Below are positions 24,157 through 31,809 of a stretch of DNA of 45,316 nt, piece after piece; position 1 is the first letter of the stretch, and each line of letters opens with the position of its first letter. The notes beneath the pieces were generated by a model, which did no database searches, was not told the origin of the DNA, and saw nothing but the letters and a program-made list of their open reading frames with translations. Both the position numbers and the translations under genes were made by a program. Origin of the DNA: an uncultured Bacteroidales bacterium (GTDB lineage Bacteria; Bacteroidota; Bacteroidia; Bacteroidales; Bacteroidaceae); contig CADAJS010000032.1 of assembly GCA_902788315.1 (NCBI GenBank), forward strand, positions 1 through 45,316, read 5' to 3'.

Positions 24157-25044
24157 ATGAAAGCATTTGTTTTCCCCGGTCAGGGTGCCCAGTTCACAGG
24201 AATGGGCAAAGATCTTTATGAGACAAACGAGAAAGCCAAAGCGCTTTTCGAGAAGGCAAACGACATCCTGGGCTTCCGCATCACGGACATCATGTTCGAG
24301 GGCACAGCCGAGGAGCTGAAGCAGACGAAGGTAACACAGCCTGCCGTGTTCCTGCACAGCGTGATCAGTGCCCTGTGTATGGGCGAGGCATTCCAGCCCG
24401 ATATGGTGGGCGGCCACTCGCTGGGCGAGTTCAGCGCCCTGGTGGCTGCCGGTGCACTGCAGTTTGAGGACGGACTGCGTCTGGTGCATGCCCGTGCCAT
24501 GGCCATGCAGAAGGCTTGCGAGGCCGCTCCCGGCGGAATGGCTGCCGTACTGGCATTGCCCAACGAGACCATCGAGAAGGTGTGCGCCGAAGTGAGCGCC
24601 GAGGGAAAGGGCGTAGTGGTTCCTGCCAACTACAATTGCCCGGGACAGCTGGTAATCAGCGGCAACGTAGATGCCGTGAACCGTGCATGCGAACTGCTGA
24701 AGGCTGCCGGTGCCAAGCGTGCACTGCCGCTGCCCGTGGGCGGAGCATTCCATAGCCCCCTCATGCAGCCTGCCAAGGACGAACTGCAGACGGCTATCGA
24801 GGCCACGACATTCAGCACTCCCCGCTGCCCCATCTATCAAAACGTGGACGGCAAGGCGCATACCGACGCTGCCGAAATCAAGGCAAACCTCATCGCACAG
24901 CTCACGGCCAGCGTACGCTGGACACAGGAAGTGCAAGCCATGATTGAAGCCGGAGCCACCGAGTTCACCGAATGCGGCCCGGGTAAAGCACTCCAGGGCA
25001 TGATTGCCAAGATAGACCGCAACGTAACCGTTCAGGGTATCTGA
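24157..25044 (+). CDS. fabD: Malonyl-CoA:ACP transacylase
   Basis: The 295-residue protein begins at the ATG at 24157; the open frame upstream is repeat sequence. It has FPGQGAQ at residues 6-12, the nucleophile elbow GHSLGE with Ser88, the malonate-binding Arg113 (HARAM) and His199 (GAFHSPLM). The length is normal for FabD. It loads malonyl groups onto acyl carrier protein for fatty-acid synthesis in the cytoplasm. No other fab genes are nearby, so it is apart from the usual cluster. Its TGA shares one base with the ATG of the amylase gene, so the two are translationally coupled. Confidence 0.96.
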   Translation: MKAFVFPGQGAQFTGMGKDLYETNEKAKALFEKANDILGFRITDIMFEGTAEELKQTKVTQPAVFLHSVISALCMGEAFQPDMVGGHSLGEFSALVAAGALQFEDGLRLVHARAMAMQKACEAAPGGMAAVLALPNETIEKVCAEVSAEGKGVVVPANYNCPGQLVISGNVDAVNRACELLKAAGAKRALPLPVGGAFHSPLMQPAKDELQTAIEATTFSTPRCPIYQNVDGKAHTDAAEIKANLIAQLTASVRWTQEVQAMIEAGATEFTECGPGKALQGMIAKIDRNVTVQGI

Positions 25045-26711
25045 TGCAGCGCATCGTCATCTATCAGTTGCTGCCCCGCCTCTTCGGCAATGACAACACG
25101 ACGCGGCGTCCTGGCGGCACCAAGGCCGAGAACGGCTGCGGGCGGATGGACGACATCACCCGCAAGGCGCTCAAGGAATTGCGTGCCATGGGCATCACGC
25201 ACGTCTGGCCTACAGGACTCTTGGAACATGCCACGCAGACCAGCTATGCAGCCGAAGGCATCCCCGACGACCACCCCGCCGTGGTGAAGGGGGTGGCGGG
25301 GAGTCCCTATGCCATACGCGACTATTACGACGTGGACCCCGACCTGGCCACGTGGGTCGACCTGCGCAGACAGGACTTCCGCCGCATGCTGGGGCGCATC
25401 CACGCATGCAACCTGAAGATGATTATGGACTTCGTGCCCAACCACGTGGCACGGCACTATCACTCTGACGCGGCACCGCAGGGCGTCACCGATTTCGGTA
25501 CCGGCGACGACCCCTCGCAGGCCTTCTCGCCGCAGAACAACTACTATTACATCCCCGGCGTTGAACTGCAGCCGCAGTTTGACGTGCAGGGCTATCACGA
25601 GCAACCGGCACGCGCCACGGGCAACAACGTCTTCCACGCCTTCCCCACACGGAACGACTGGTACGAGACAGTAAAACTGAACTACGGAGTGGACTACGTG
25701 GCCGGTTGCACCACGCACTTCTCTCCCACTCCCGACACATGGTACAAGATGCGCGACATCCTGCTCTTCTGGGCCAAGGAAGGTGTCGATGGCTTCCGCT
25801 GCGACATGGCCGAGATGGTGCCCGTGGAGTTCTGGGAGTGGGTGATTCCACAGATAAAGGCCTTCCGCCCCGGCATCATCTTTATTGCTGAGGTGTATAA
25901 CCCATCGCTATATCGAGACTTCATCCACCGCGGAGCCTTTGACTACCTGTATGACAAGGTGGGGCTCTACGACACGCTGCGTGCCGTGGTGTGCGGCCAG
26001 GCATCAGCACAGGCCATCACCCACTGCTGGCAGTCGGTAGATGACATACGCAGCCACATGCTCAACTTCCTGGAGAACCACGACGAGCAGCGACTGGCCA
26101 GCGACTTCTTTGCCGGCAACGGGCGGCGTGGACGGCCCGCACTGATAGTGTCCGCCTTACTTTACACGAATCCCTTCATGTGCTACTTCGGACAGGAGCT
26201 GGGCGAGCGGGGCATGGATGCCGAGGGATTCAGCGGACGCGACGGGCGAACAACGATCTTCGACTATTGGTGTGTGGACTCCATCCGACGCTGGCGCAAC
26301 AAGGATGCGTTCGACGGTACCCTGCTCACCGAAGAGGAACTGGAGCTGAAGGAGTTCTACCGCCGCACACTCACGCTATGCAACGACAATGAAGTGCTGC
26401 GCGAGGGCGATTCGTTCGACCTCATGTATGCCAACCCCCACCTGCACCGGCAGTATGCCTTCGTGCGCCAGTGGAACGGGCTCTGCATCCTCATCATCGC
26501 CAACTTCTCGGACAGCGAGGAGCGTGTCACGGTGACGCTTCCCACCCACTTCTTTGACCATTACGGCATAGCCCCACGGGAGAAAGCCACCTTCTACAAT
26601 CTCTATGGCGCCACCAAACAGCGCCTGCCTTTCAAACCCGAGCATCCGATGGAGTTCGTCGTCCCAGCCAACTATGGTGCCGCATTCCAAGTGAAGTGTA
26701 AAGCGACGTGA
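25044..26711 (+). CDS. GH13 alpha-amylase family protein
   Basis: The 555-residue protein starts inside the fabD stop codon. The GH13 signatures are MDFVPNH (128-134), GFRCDMAEM with nucleophile Asp254, FIAEVYN with acid/base Glu283, and LENHDEQR with Asp347. There is no signal peptide, so it is cytoplasmic and probably acts on imported maltodextrin or stored alpha-glucan. A short C-terminal beta domain (about 455-555) closes the protein. Coupling to a fatty-acid gene is odd functionally and may only reflect gene packing. Confidence 0.93.
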   Translation: MQRIVIYQLLPRLFGNDNTTRRPGGTKAENGCGRMDDITRKALKELRAMGITHVWPTGLLEHATQTSYAAEGIPDDHPAVVKGVAGSPYAIRDYYDVDPDLATWVDLRRQDFRRMLGRIHACNLKMIMDFVPNHVARHYHSDAAPQGVTDFGTGDDPSQAFSPQNNYYYIPGVELQPQFDVQGYHEQPARATGNNVFHAFPTRNDWYETVKLNYGVDYVAGCTTHFSPTPDTWYKMRDILLFWAKEGVDGFRCDMAEMVPVEFWEWVIPQIKAFRPGIIFIAEVYNPSLYRDFIHRGAFDYLYDKVGLYDTLRAVVCGQASAQAITHCWQSVDDIRSHMLNFLENHDEQRLASDFFAGNGRRGRPALIVSALLYTNPFMCYFGQELGERGMDAEGFSGRDGRTTIFDYWCVDSIRRWRNKDAFDGTLLTEEELELKEFYRRTLTLCNDNEVLREGDSFDLMYANPHLHRQYAFVRQWNGLCILIIANFSDSEERVTVTLPTHFFDHYGIAPREKATFYNLYGATKQRLPFKPEHPMEFVVPANYGAAFQVKCKAT

Positions 26712-26739
26712 GAGTTAACAGTTGAGAGCGACAGACGGC

Positions 26740-26774
26740 AATTATGAATTATGCATTATGAATTATGAATTGAG
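26740..26774. repeat. 7-bp micro-repeat (AATTATG) abutting the UDP-glucuronate decarboxylase start
   Basis: Five heptamers, AATTATG AATTATG, then CATTATG AATTATG, then AATTGAG, run without a gap into the ATG at 26775. Confidence 0.8.
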
Positions 26775-27716
26775 ATGAAACGGATATTGGTAACAGGCGG
26801 AGCGGGCTTCATCGGCTCGCACCTTTGCAAAAGACTGGTGCGCGACGGGCACGACGTGCTGGCATTGGACAACTTCTACACCGGCAGCAAGGAAAACGTA
26901 TGGGACCTGCTGCGGGAACCCAATTTCGAACTGGTGCGCCACGACGTCATCCAGCCTTATTGGTGTGAGGTGGACGAAATCTACAACCTGGCCTGCCCAG
27001 CCAGTCCCATCCACTATCAGTACGACCCCATCCAGACCACCAAGACAGCCGTCTTCGGCACCTTCCACATGTGCGGTCTGGCACGGCGCACGCATGCCAA
27101 GATTCTCCACGCCTCCACCAGCGAGGTCTATGGCGACCCCTCTGTACATCCGCAACCCGAGACGTATTGGGGCAATGTGAACCCCATCGGCAGCCGCTCC
27201 TGCTACGACGAGGGAAAGCGCTGTGCCGAGACGTTGGCCATGGACTACCACCGCCTGCACGGTGTGCGCACCAAGATTATCCGCATCTTCAACACCTACG
27301 GCACCCACATGCAAGCCCATGACGGACGCGTCATCACCAACTTCATCGTGGCAGCCCTGCGCGGCGAGCCCATCACCATCTATGGTGACGGGCAGCAGAC
27401 ACGCTCGTTCCAGTACGTGGACGACCTCGTGGAGGGCATGGTGCGCATGATGGCCACCGAGGATTCCTTCACCGGCCCCGTCAATCTGGGCAATCCGGCC
27501 GAGTTCACCATGCTGGAGCTGGCCGAGATGGTCGTCCGCCTCACCGGCTCGAAAAGTACCATAATATATAAGCCCCTGCCCGCCGACGACCCGCGCCAGC
27601 GCAAGCCAGACATCACGCTGGCCAAGTCGAAGCTCGGCTGGGAGCCGCACATCACGCTCGAGGAGGGCTTGCAGCGTGTCATCGACTACTTCAAGGAACG
27701 ACTGGGGCGCGAGTAA
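26775..27716 (+). CDS. UDP-glucuronate decarboxylase (UDP-xylose synthase), extended SDR family
   Basis: The 313-residue protein has the NAD-binding motif GGAGFIG (8-14), then [12 protein letters not shown] and STSEVYGDP (114-122). [19 protein letters not shown] follows, with catalytic Tyr144 and Lys148. This run of motifs is the hallmark of the UXS family, which converts UDP-glucuronate to UDP-xylose. A 4-epimerase or dTDP-glucose dehydratase would lack the NPIG..SCYDEGK segment. It is cytoplasmic and feeds xylose into surface glycans. It heads the nucleotide-sugar cluster; the next gene, 160 bases on, has its own promoter. Confidence 0.92.
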   Translation: MKRILVTGGAGFIGSHLCKRLVRDGHDVLALDNFYTGSKENVWDLLREPNFELVRHDVIQPYWCEVDEIYNLACPASPIHYQYDPIQTTKTAVFGTFHMCGLARRTHAKILHASTSEVYGDPSVHPQPETYWGNVNPIGSRSCYDEGKRCAETLAMDYHRLHGVRTKIIRIFNTYGTHMQAHDGRVITNFIVAALRGEPITIYGDGQQTRSFQYVDDLVEGMVRMMATEDSFTGPVNLGNPAEFTMLELAEMVVRLTGSKSTIIYKPLPADDPRQRKPDITLAKSKLGWEPHITLEEGLQRVIDYFKERLGRE

Positions 27717-27828
27717 GCCGCATCCTCCCCACATACACTTCACCGCGCCAGGAGCGATTCTGCATACAAAGCACACACGGATGCAGAATTATTCAGCCCT
27801 CGCTGCACCTTGTTCCAAAAGAAATGCG

Positions 27829-27836
27829 TACATTTG
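27829..27836 (+). promoter_or_regulatory. -7 box of the mannose-1-phosphate guanylyltransferase gene
   Basis: TACATTTG at 27829-27836, about 40 bases before the ATG at 27876. The only upstream TTG, at 27810, is closer than usual. Confidence 0.45.
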
Positions 27837-27875
27837 CACGCAGATAGCATAATAAGAAAAGAGGAGAAACAGACG

Positions 27876-28931
27876 ATGAACAATCATTTAGTTATTATGG
27901 CCGGCGGCGTAGGCAGTCGTTTCTGGCCGATGAGCACAAAGGCGATGCCCAAGCAGTTCTGCGACGTACTGGGTTGTGGAAAGACATTCATCCAGCTGAC
28001 CTACGACCGCTTCCGCGATGTCATTCCGGCAGAGAACGTATGGGTGGTCACCTCGGCACAGTATGCCACCCTCGTCAGCGAACAGTTGCCCGAGGTACAG
28101 AGCGACCACATTCTGCTCGAGCCCTGCCGCCGCAACACCGCGCCCTGCATTGCCTACGTGAGCTGGCGCATCAAGGCGCAGGACCCGCAGGCCTGCATCG
28201 TTGTCTCGCCCAGCGACCACATCGTCATGGACGTTCAGGAGTTTCGTCGCGTGATCACATCGGGCCTGAAGTTCGTGGGCGAGACGGATGCCATCGTCAC
28301 CCTCGGCATGAAGCCCACACGGCCCGAGACAGGCTACGGCTACATCCAGGCCGACCTCTCCTACTCCACCGCACGCAACAAGGAGATCTTCCGCGTGGAC
28401 GCTTTCCATGAGAAGCCCGACGAGGAGACTGCCCGACGCTACATCTCCCACAACTACTTCTTCTGGAATGCCGGCATCTTCCTATGGAGCGTGAACACCA
28501 TCATCAACGCCTTCCGCATCTATCAGCCCGAGATATCTGCCATCTTCGAAGACCTCCTGCCCTATTACGCCACCGAGCGTGAGCAGGCACTCATCGACGA
28601 GCGCTTCCCGCAGTGCGAGCCCATCTCGGTGGACTATGCCATTCTGGAGAAGGCCGAGGAAATCTTCGTCTTTCCTGCCGACTTTGGCTGGAGCGACCTG
28701 GGCACGTGGGGCTCTCTCCTGCAGAACTCCGAGCGCGACGTCCACGGCAATGCCTGCATCGGTCCCAAGATAGTCACGGCCGAGACCACGAACAGCATCA
28801 TCCACACCACTGGTCTGCGCCATGTCGTGGTGCAGGGACTCGACGGATACATCGTGGCCGAGAAGAACGGTTCGCTCCTCGTCTGCAAACTCTCCGAGGA
28901 GCAAAGGATTCGACAGCTGAGCGAAGAGTAG
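27876..28931 (+). CDS. manC: Mannose-1-phosphate guanylyltransferase (GDP)
   Basis: The ATG at 27876 follows GGAG by about 9 bases and starts MNNHLVIMAGGVGSRFWP; the in-frame extension upstream includes the promoter. The 351-residue protein has the nucleotidyltransferase signature AGGVGSRFWP (9-18) with Lys26 (MPKQF), VSPSDHIV, TGYGYIQ, FHEKPD and FFWNAGIF. It makes GDP-mannose from mannose-1-phosphate and GTP. It is the short form without the C-terminal isomerase domain. The gene is 3 bases from the guanylyltransferase half of Fkp, so it shares a transcript with GDP-fucose synthesis. Confidence 0.93.
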   Translation: MNNHLVIMAGGVGSRFWPMSTKAMPKQFCDVLGCGKTFIQLTYDRFRDVIPAENVWVVTSAQYATLVSEQLPEVQSDHILLEPCRRNTAPCIAYVSWRIKAQDPQACIVVSPSDHIVMDVQEFRRVITSGLKFVGETDAIVTLGMKPTRPETGYGYIQADLSYSTARNKEIFRVDAFHEKPDEETARRYISHNYFFWNAGIFLWSVNTIINAFRIYQPEISAIFEDLLPYYATEREQALIDERFPQCEPISVDYAILEKAEEIFVFPADFGWSDLGTWGSLLQNSERDVHGNACIGPKIVTAETTNSIIHTTGLRHVVVQGLDGYIVAEKNGSLLVCKLSEEQRIRQLSEE

Positions 28932-28934
28932 CCC

Positions 28935-30335
28935 ATGCGCTTCCTCCTCTCCCTCCCTCCCAGTCTCGTGACGCGTTTCCATACCCTGACAGGTTTGCCG
29001 CGCACCGAGTACTTCTGCACGTCCGACCCCGTGGGTCGGCGGCTGGGTTCGGGCGGCGGTACGGTGTGGCTGCTCGAGCAATGTCATCGCCACGAGGCCC
29101 CGCAGACCGACTTCTGCGAGTGGCTCTCCCGCGAACGACGTCTTCTGATACACGCCGGCGGACAGAGCCGACGCCTGCCGGCCTATGCGCCTATAGGCAA
29201 GATTCTTACCCCCATCCCCATATCCACCGAAGGGAACGGCCCACTAACCAGCCCTACGTTGCTCGACCTCCAGCGCCCGCTCTACGAGCGCATCATGGAG
29301 CATGCCCCAACCTCGCTGCACACCATGGTGGTGAGCGGCGACGTGCTGATACGTGCCGGACAGCTACAGCCGCTGCCCGAAGCCGACGTGGTATGCTACG
29401 GCCTGCCGAGCGAGCCGACAGTGGCCACCCACCACGGCGTGTATGTCTCGCGCAGTGAGACACCCGACCGCCTCGACTTCATGTTGCAGAAACCTCCGGT
29501 AGAGCAGCTGACACAACTCTCCTCCACCCATCGCCTTCTCCTCGACATCGGCATCTGGCTACTGAGCGACCGTGCTGTGGAGCGACTCAGACAGAAATGT
29601 CATGCCCCGGACGGCACGCTACGATACTACGACCTCTACGCCGACTTCGGTCGCGCCCTGGGCGACCATCCTTCGCTCCCCGACCCCGTGCTCTCCGACC
29701 TCAGTGTGGCTGTCCGCCCGCTGCCCGAAGGCGAGTTCTACCACTACGGTACCTCGGCCGACATCATCCGCAGCACCGCCGCCTTGCTGGACCGCCTCGA
29801 GGCCCGGCCTCATCGCAGCATCTTTGTGCAGCAGAGCCGTGTGTCACGCCCCTTCACGGCAGAGAACCATGATATATGGGTGGAGCACAGCGTGCTGGGC
29901 AGTGGATGGCAGTTCACAGCCGAACATGTCATCACCGGCGTGCCCGAAAACGACTGGCAAATCACGCTCCCGCGCGGTGTCTGCATAGACATCATCGCCC
30001 TGGGCGAGCGTGGCTATGTGCTGCGCCCCTATGGTTTCCACGACGCCTTCCGCGGCCCACTGACCGACAGCGGCACCACGTTCATGGGGCGTCCCGCCAT
30101 CCAGTGGCTGGCCGAGCGCAGCCTCGCACCCCACGACATCGAGGGCTTCGAAGACATCCAGACAGCCCGCCTCTTCCCCATCGTGGCCACCATCGACCAA
30201 CTGGGCCAGATGCTCCACTATATGATTGACAGCCCGGGACGCGAAGACCTGAGAGAGGTCTGGATGAAAGCCGAGAAACTGGCGGCAGACAGCCTCCTCC
30301 TCGCAGCCCCCTCCCAAAAGGGAGGGAGGAAATAG
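28935..30335 (+). CDS. Fucose-1-phosphate guanylyltransferase, stand-alone N-terminal half of Fkp
   Basis: The 466-residue protein matches the N-terminal GDP-fucose pyrophosphorylase half of bifunctional Fkp. Motifs are GSGGGTVWLLEQC (38-50), the nucleotide-binding AGGQSRRLPAYAPIGK (74-89), and a left-handed beta-helix region later on (HSVLGSGW, ITLPRGVCIDIIALG). It should make GDP-fucose from fucose-1-phosphate and GTP. In Fkp the chain continues through a helical linker into fucokinase; here it ends at a TAG right after WMKAEKL. The fucokinase is the next gene, in another frame. The last residues come from a C-rich/G-rich tract (PSQKGGRK), which also begins the next gene region, a hint of rearrangement. 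Confidence 0.88.
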   Translation: MRFLLSLPPSLVTRFHTLTGLPRTEYFCTSDPVGRRLGSGGGTVWLLEQCHRHEAPQTDFCEWLSRERRLLIHAGGQSRRLPAYAPIGKILTPIPISTEGNGPLTSPTLLDLQRPLYERIMEHAPTSLHTMVVSGDVLIRAGQLQPLPEADVVCYGLPSEPTVATHHGVYVSRSETPDRLDFMLQKPPVEQLTQLSSTHRLLLDIGIWLLSDRAVERLRQKCHAPDGTLRYYDLYADFGRALGDHPSLPDPVLSDLSVAVRPLPEGEFYHYGTSADIIRSTAALLDRLEARPHRSIFVQQSRVSRPFTAENHDIWVEHSVLGSGWQFTAEHVITGVPENDWQITLPRGVCIDIIALGERGYVLRPYGFHDAFRGPLTDSGTTFMGRPAIQWLAERSLAPHDIEGFEDIQTARLFPIVATIDQLGQMLHYMIDSPGREDLREVWMKAEKLAADSLLLAAPSQKGGRK

Positions 30336-30356
30336 TACAGACAGGCAATAATATGG

Positions 30357-30410
30357 GAGCTATAGGAACTACGGGAATTATAGGAACTATAAAAAATATA
30401 GGAATTATAT
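30357..30410. repeat. 9-bp micro-repeat (GAACTATAG) between the two Fkp halves
   Basis: Six consecutive 9-mers of the type GA(A/G)(C/T)TA(T/C)(A/G)G. The last (GAATTATAT) supplies the first two bases of the ATG at 30409. A second array of the same unit lies at 35357-35410. Confidence 0.8.
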
Positions 30411-31554
30411 GAGCAAGTCATTACAAACTGCTCCGACCCCCCTGAGGGAGGGCTGGGACGAGGGCTGCGAGGCCTGTTCTCCTGTCCGCATCGATGTGGC
30501 CGGAGGCTGGACCGACACCCCGCCTTATTGTCTGTCGCATGGCGGCAATGTGGTGAACATGGCCATCACTCTCGACGGGCAGCCTCCACTGCAAGCTCGT
30601 GTGAAGCCACTCTGCGAGCCGAAGATTGTCCTGCACTCCATCGACCTACAGGCCACCGAGGAGGTGACCACCTACGAGCAACTCACCGACTATGCCCATG
30701 TAAACTCGCCCTTCTCCATCCCCAAGGCAGCCCTCTGTCTGGCGGGCTTTGCCCCACAATACTGCACGCAGCACTTTCCTTCCCTGACAGCGCAGCTGCG
30801 CTGGCTTGGCTGCGGCATCTGCCTGACGCTCCACTCCGCCGTGCCCGCAGGCAGCGGGCTGGGCACCAGCAGTATCCTCGCTGCCACGGCCCTCGGCGCG
30901 CTGAGCCGCTTCTTCCAGTTGGGCTGGAACCACACGGAGATAGGCTATCGCACGCTCCTTCTGGAACAGATGATTACCACGGGCGGTGGATGGCAAGACC
31001 AGTATGGCGGCATCCTGCCGGGCGTCAAGCTGCTGCAGACTGAGCCTGGCCCCGAGCAGACACCGCAGGTACATCAGCTCCCTGACACGCTCTTCACCCA
31101 TCCCGATTACGCTCCCTGCCACCTGCTCTACTACACGGGCCTCACACGCACGGCCAAGCATATCCTGGACGAAATCGTGCGCGACATGCACCGGGGCGAC
31201 GAGCGGCAGCTCGCCCTGCTCTCCGAGATGAAGCAGCATGCACTCGACCTCGCCGAGGCCATCCGGCAGAATCGGTTTGAGACCTACGGACGCCTCATCC
31301 GCAAGACGTGGCAGCAGAACCAGCAGCTCGACGCCGGCACCAATCCCCCGGCCATCCAGGCCATCACCCGTCTGGTGGATCCTCTCTGCCTGGGCTACAA
31401 GCTGCCAGGCGCCGGTGGCGGCGGCTTCCTGTACATGGTGGCCCGAGACCCCGAGGCCGCAGCCCGCATACGCCACACGCTCACCGAGCAGCGACCCAAC
31501 CCCGCCGCACGCTTCGTGGAGATGAAAATCAGCCATCAGGGATTAGCCCTGTAA
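30409..31554 (+). CDS. L-fucokinase, stand-alone GHMP-kinase half of Fkp
   Basis: The 381-residue protein matches the C-terminal fucokinase half of Fkp. It has GHMP motif 1 SPVRIDVAGGWTDTPPY (24-40), the ATP loop AVPAGSGLGTSSILAA (144-159) and motif 3 KLPGAGGGGFLYMV (about 331-344). It phosphorylates L-fucose at C1. The first 22 residues (MSKSLQTAPTPLREGW..) do not look like kinase and come from G-rich sequence next to the micro-repeat. The helical linker of about 150 residues found in bifunctional Fkp is absent. Together with the preceding gene it completes the salvage route from fucose to GDP-fucose. Confidence 0.9.
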   Translation: MSKSLQTAPTPLREGWDEGCEACSPVRIDVAGGWTDTPPYCLSHGGNVVNMAITLDGQPPLQARVKPLCEPKIVLHSIDLQATEEVTTYEQLTDYAHVNSPFSIPKAALCLAGFAPQYCTQHFPSLTAQLRWLGCGICLTLHSAVPAGSGLGTSSILAATALGALSRFFQLGWNHTEIGYRTLLLEQMITTGGGWQDQYGGILPGVKLLQTEPGPEQTPQVHQLPDTLFTHPDYAPCHLLYYTGLTRTAKHILDEIVRDMHRGDERQLALLSEMKQHALDLAEAIRQNRFETYGRLIRKTWQQNQQLDAGTNPPAIQAITRLVDPLCLGYKLPGAGGGGFLYMVARDPEAAARIRHTLTEQRPNPAARFVEMKISHQGLAL

Positions 31555-31579
31555 ACCTCACCGAAAAACGGAGTACACT

Positions 31580-31737
31580 CCACCCCTCCACGGAGCACGC
31601 TCCATCGGCCCGAAGAGCACGCTCCATCGGCCTGCGGAGCACGCCCCTCCCAAAACCAGCGGCACGCCACCAAACTTTTGGTGGCGTGCCGCAAACAATT
31701 TGGTGGAGTGCCACTAAAACGTTGGTGGCACGCCACT
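31580..31737. repeat. Direct and palindromic repeats after the fucokinase gene (GCGGCACGCCACC family, copy 2)
   Basis: First, GGAGCACGCTCCATCGGCC-type units repeat about three times (about 31592-31647). Then comes a perfect 16-bp hairpin, GCGGCACGCCACCAAA at 31660-31675 with its complement at 31678-31693. A second imperfect hairpin, GTGGAGTGCCAC..GTGGCACGCCAC, follows at about 31704-31737. The hairpin units match those at 17392-17470. No gene is supported in 31555-31809. Confidence 0.75.
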
Positions 31738-31809
31738 GTATGGGTCGGGGCATCCGCTCGGCTCTCCCAGTCATCGGAGTGTTCCGGCAGAGCCACGCCT
31801 TACGATGCC

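Noticed and set aside
30330..30420. Sequencing frameshift as the cause of the split Fkp
   Set aside because: A single base error cannot explain the missing linker of about 150 residues and the six-unit repeat between the halves. An assembly error remains possible and is stated in the finding.
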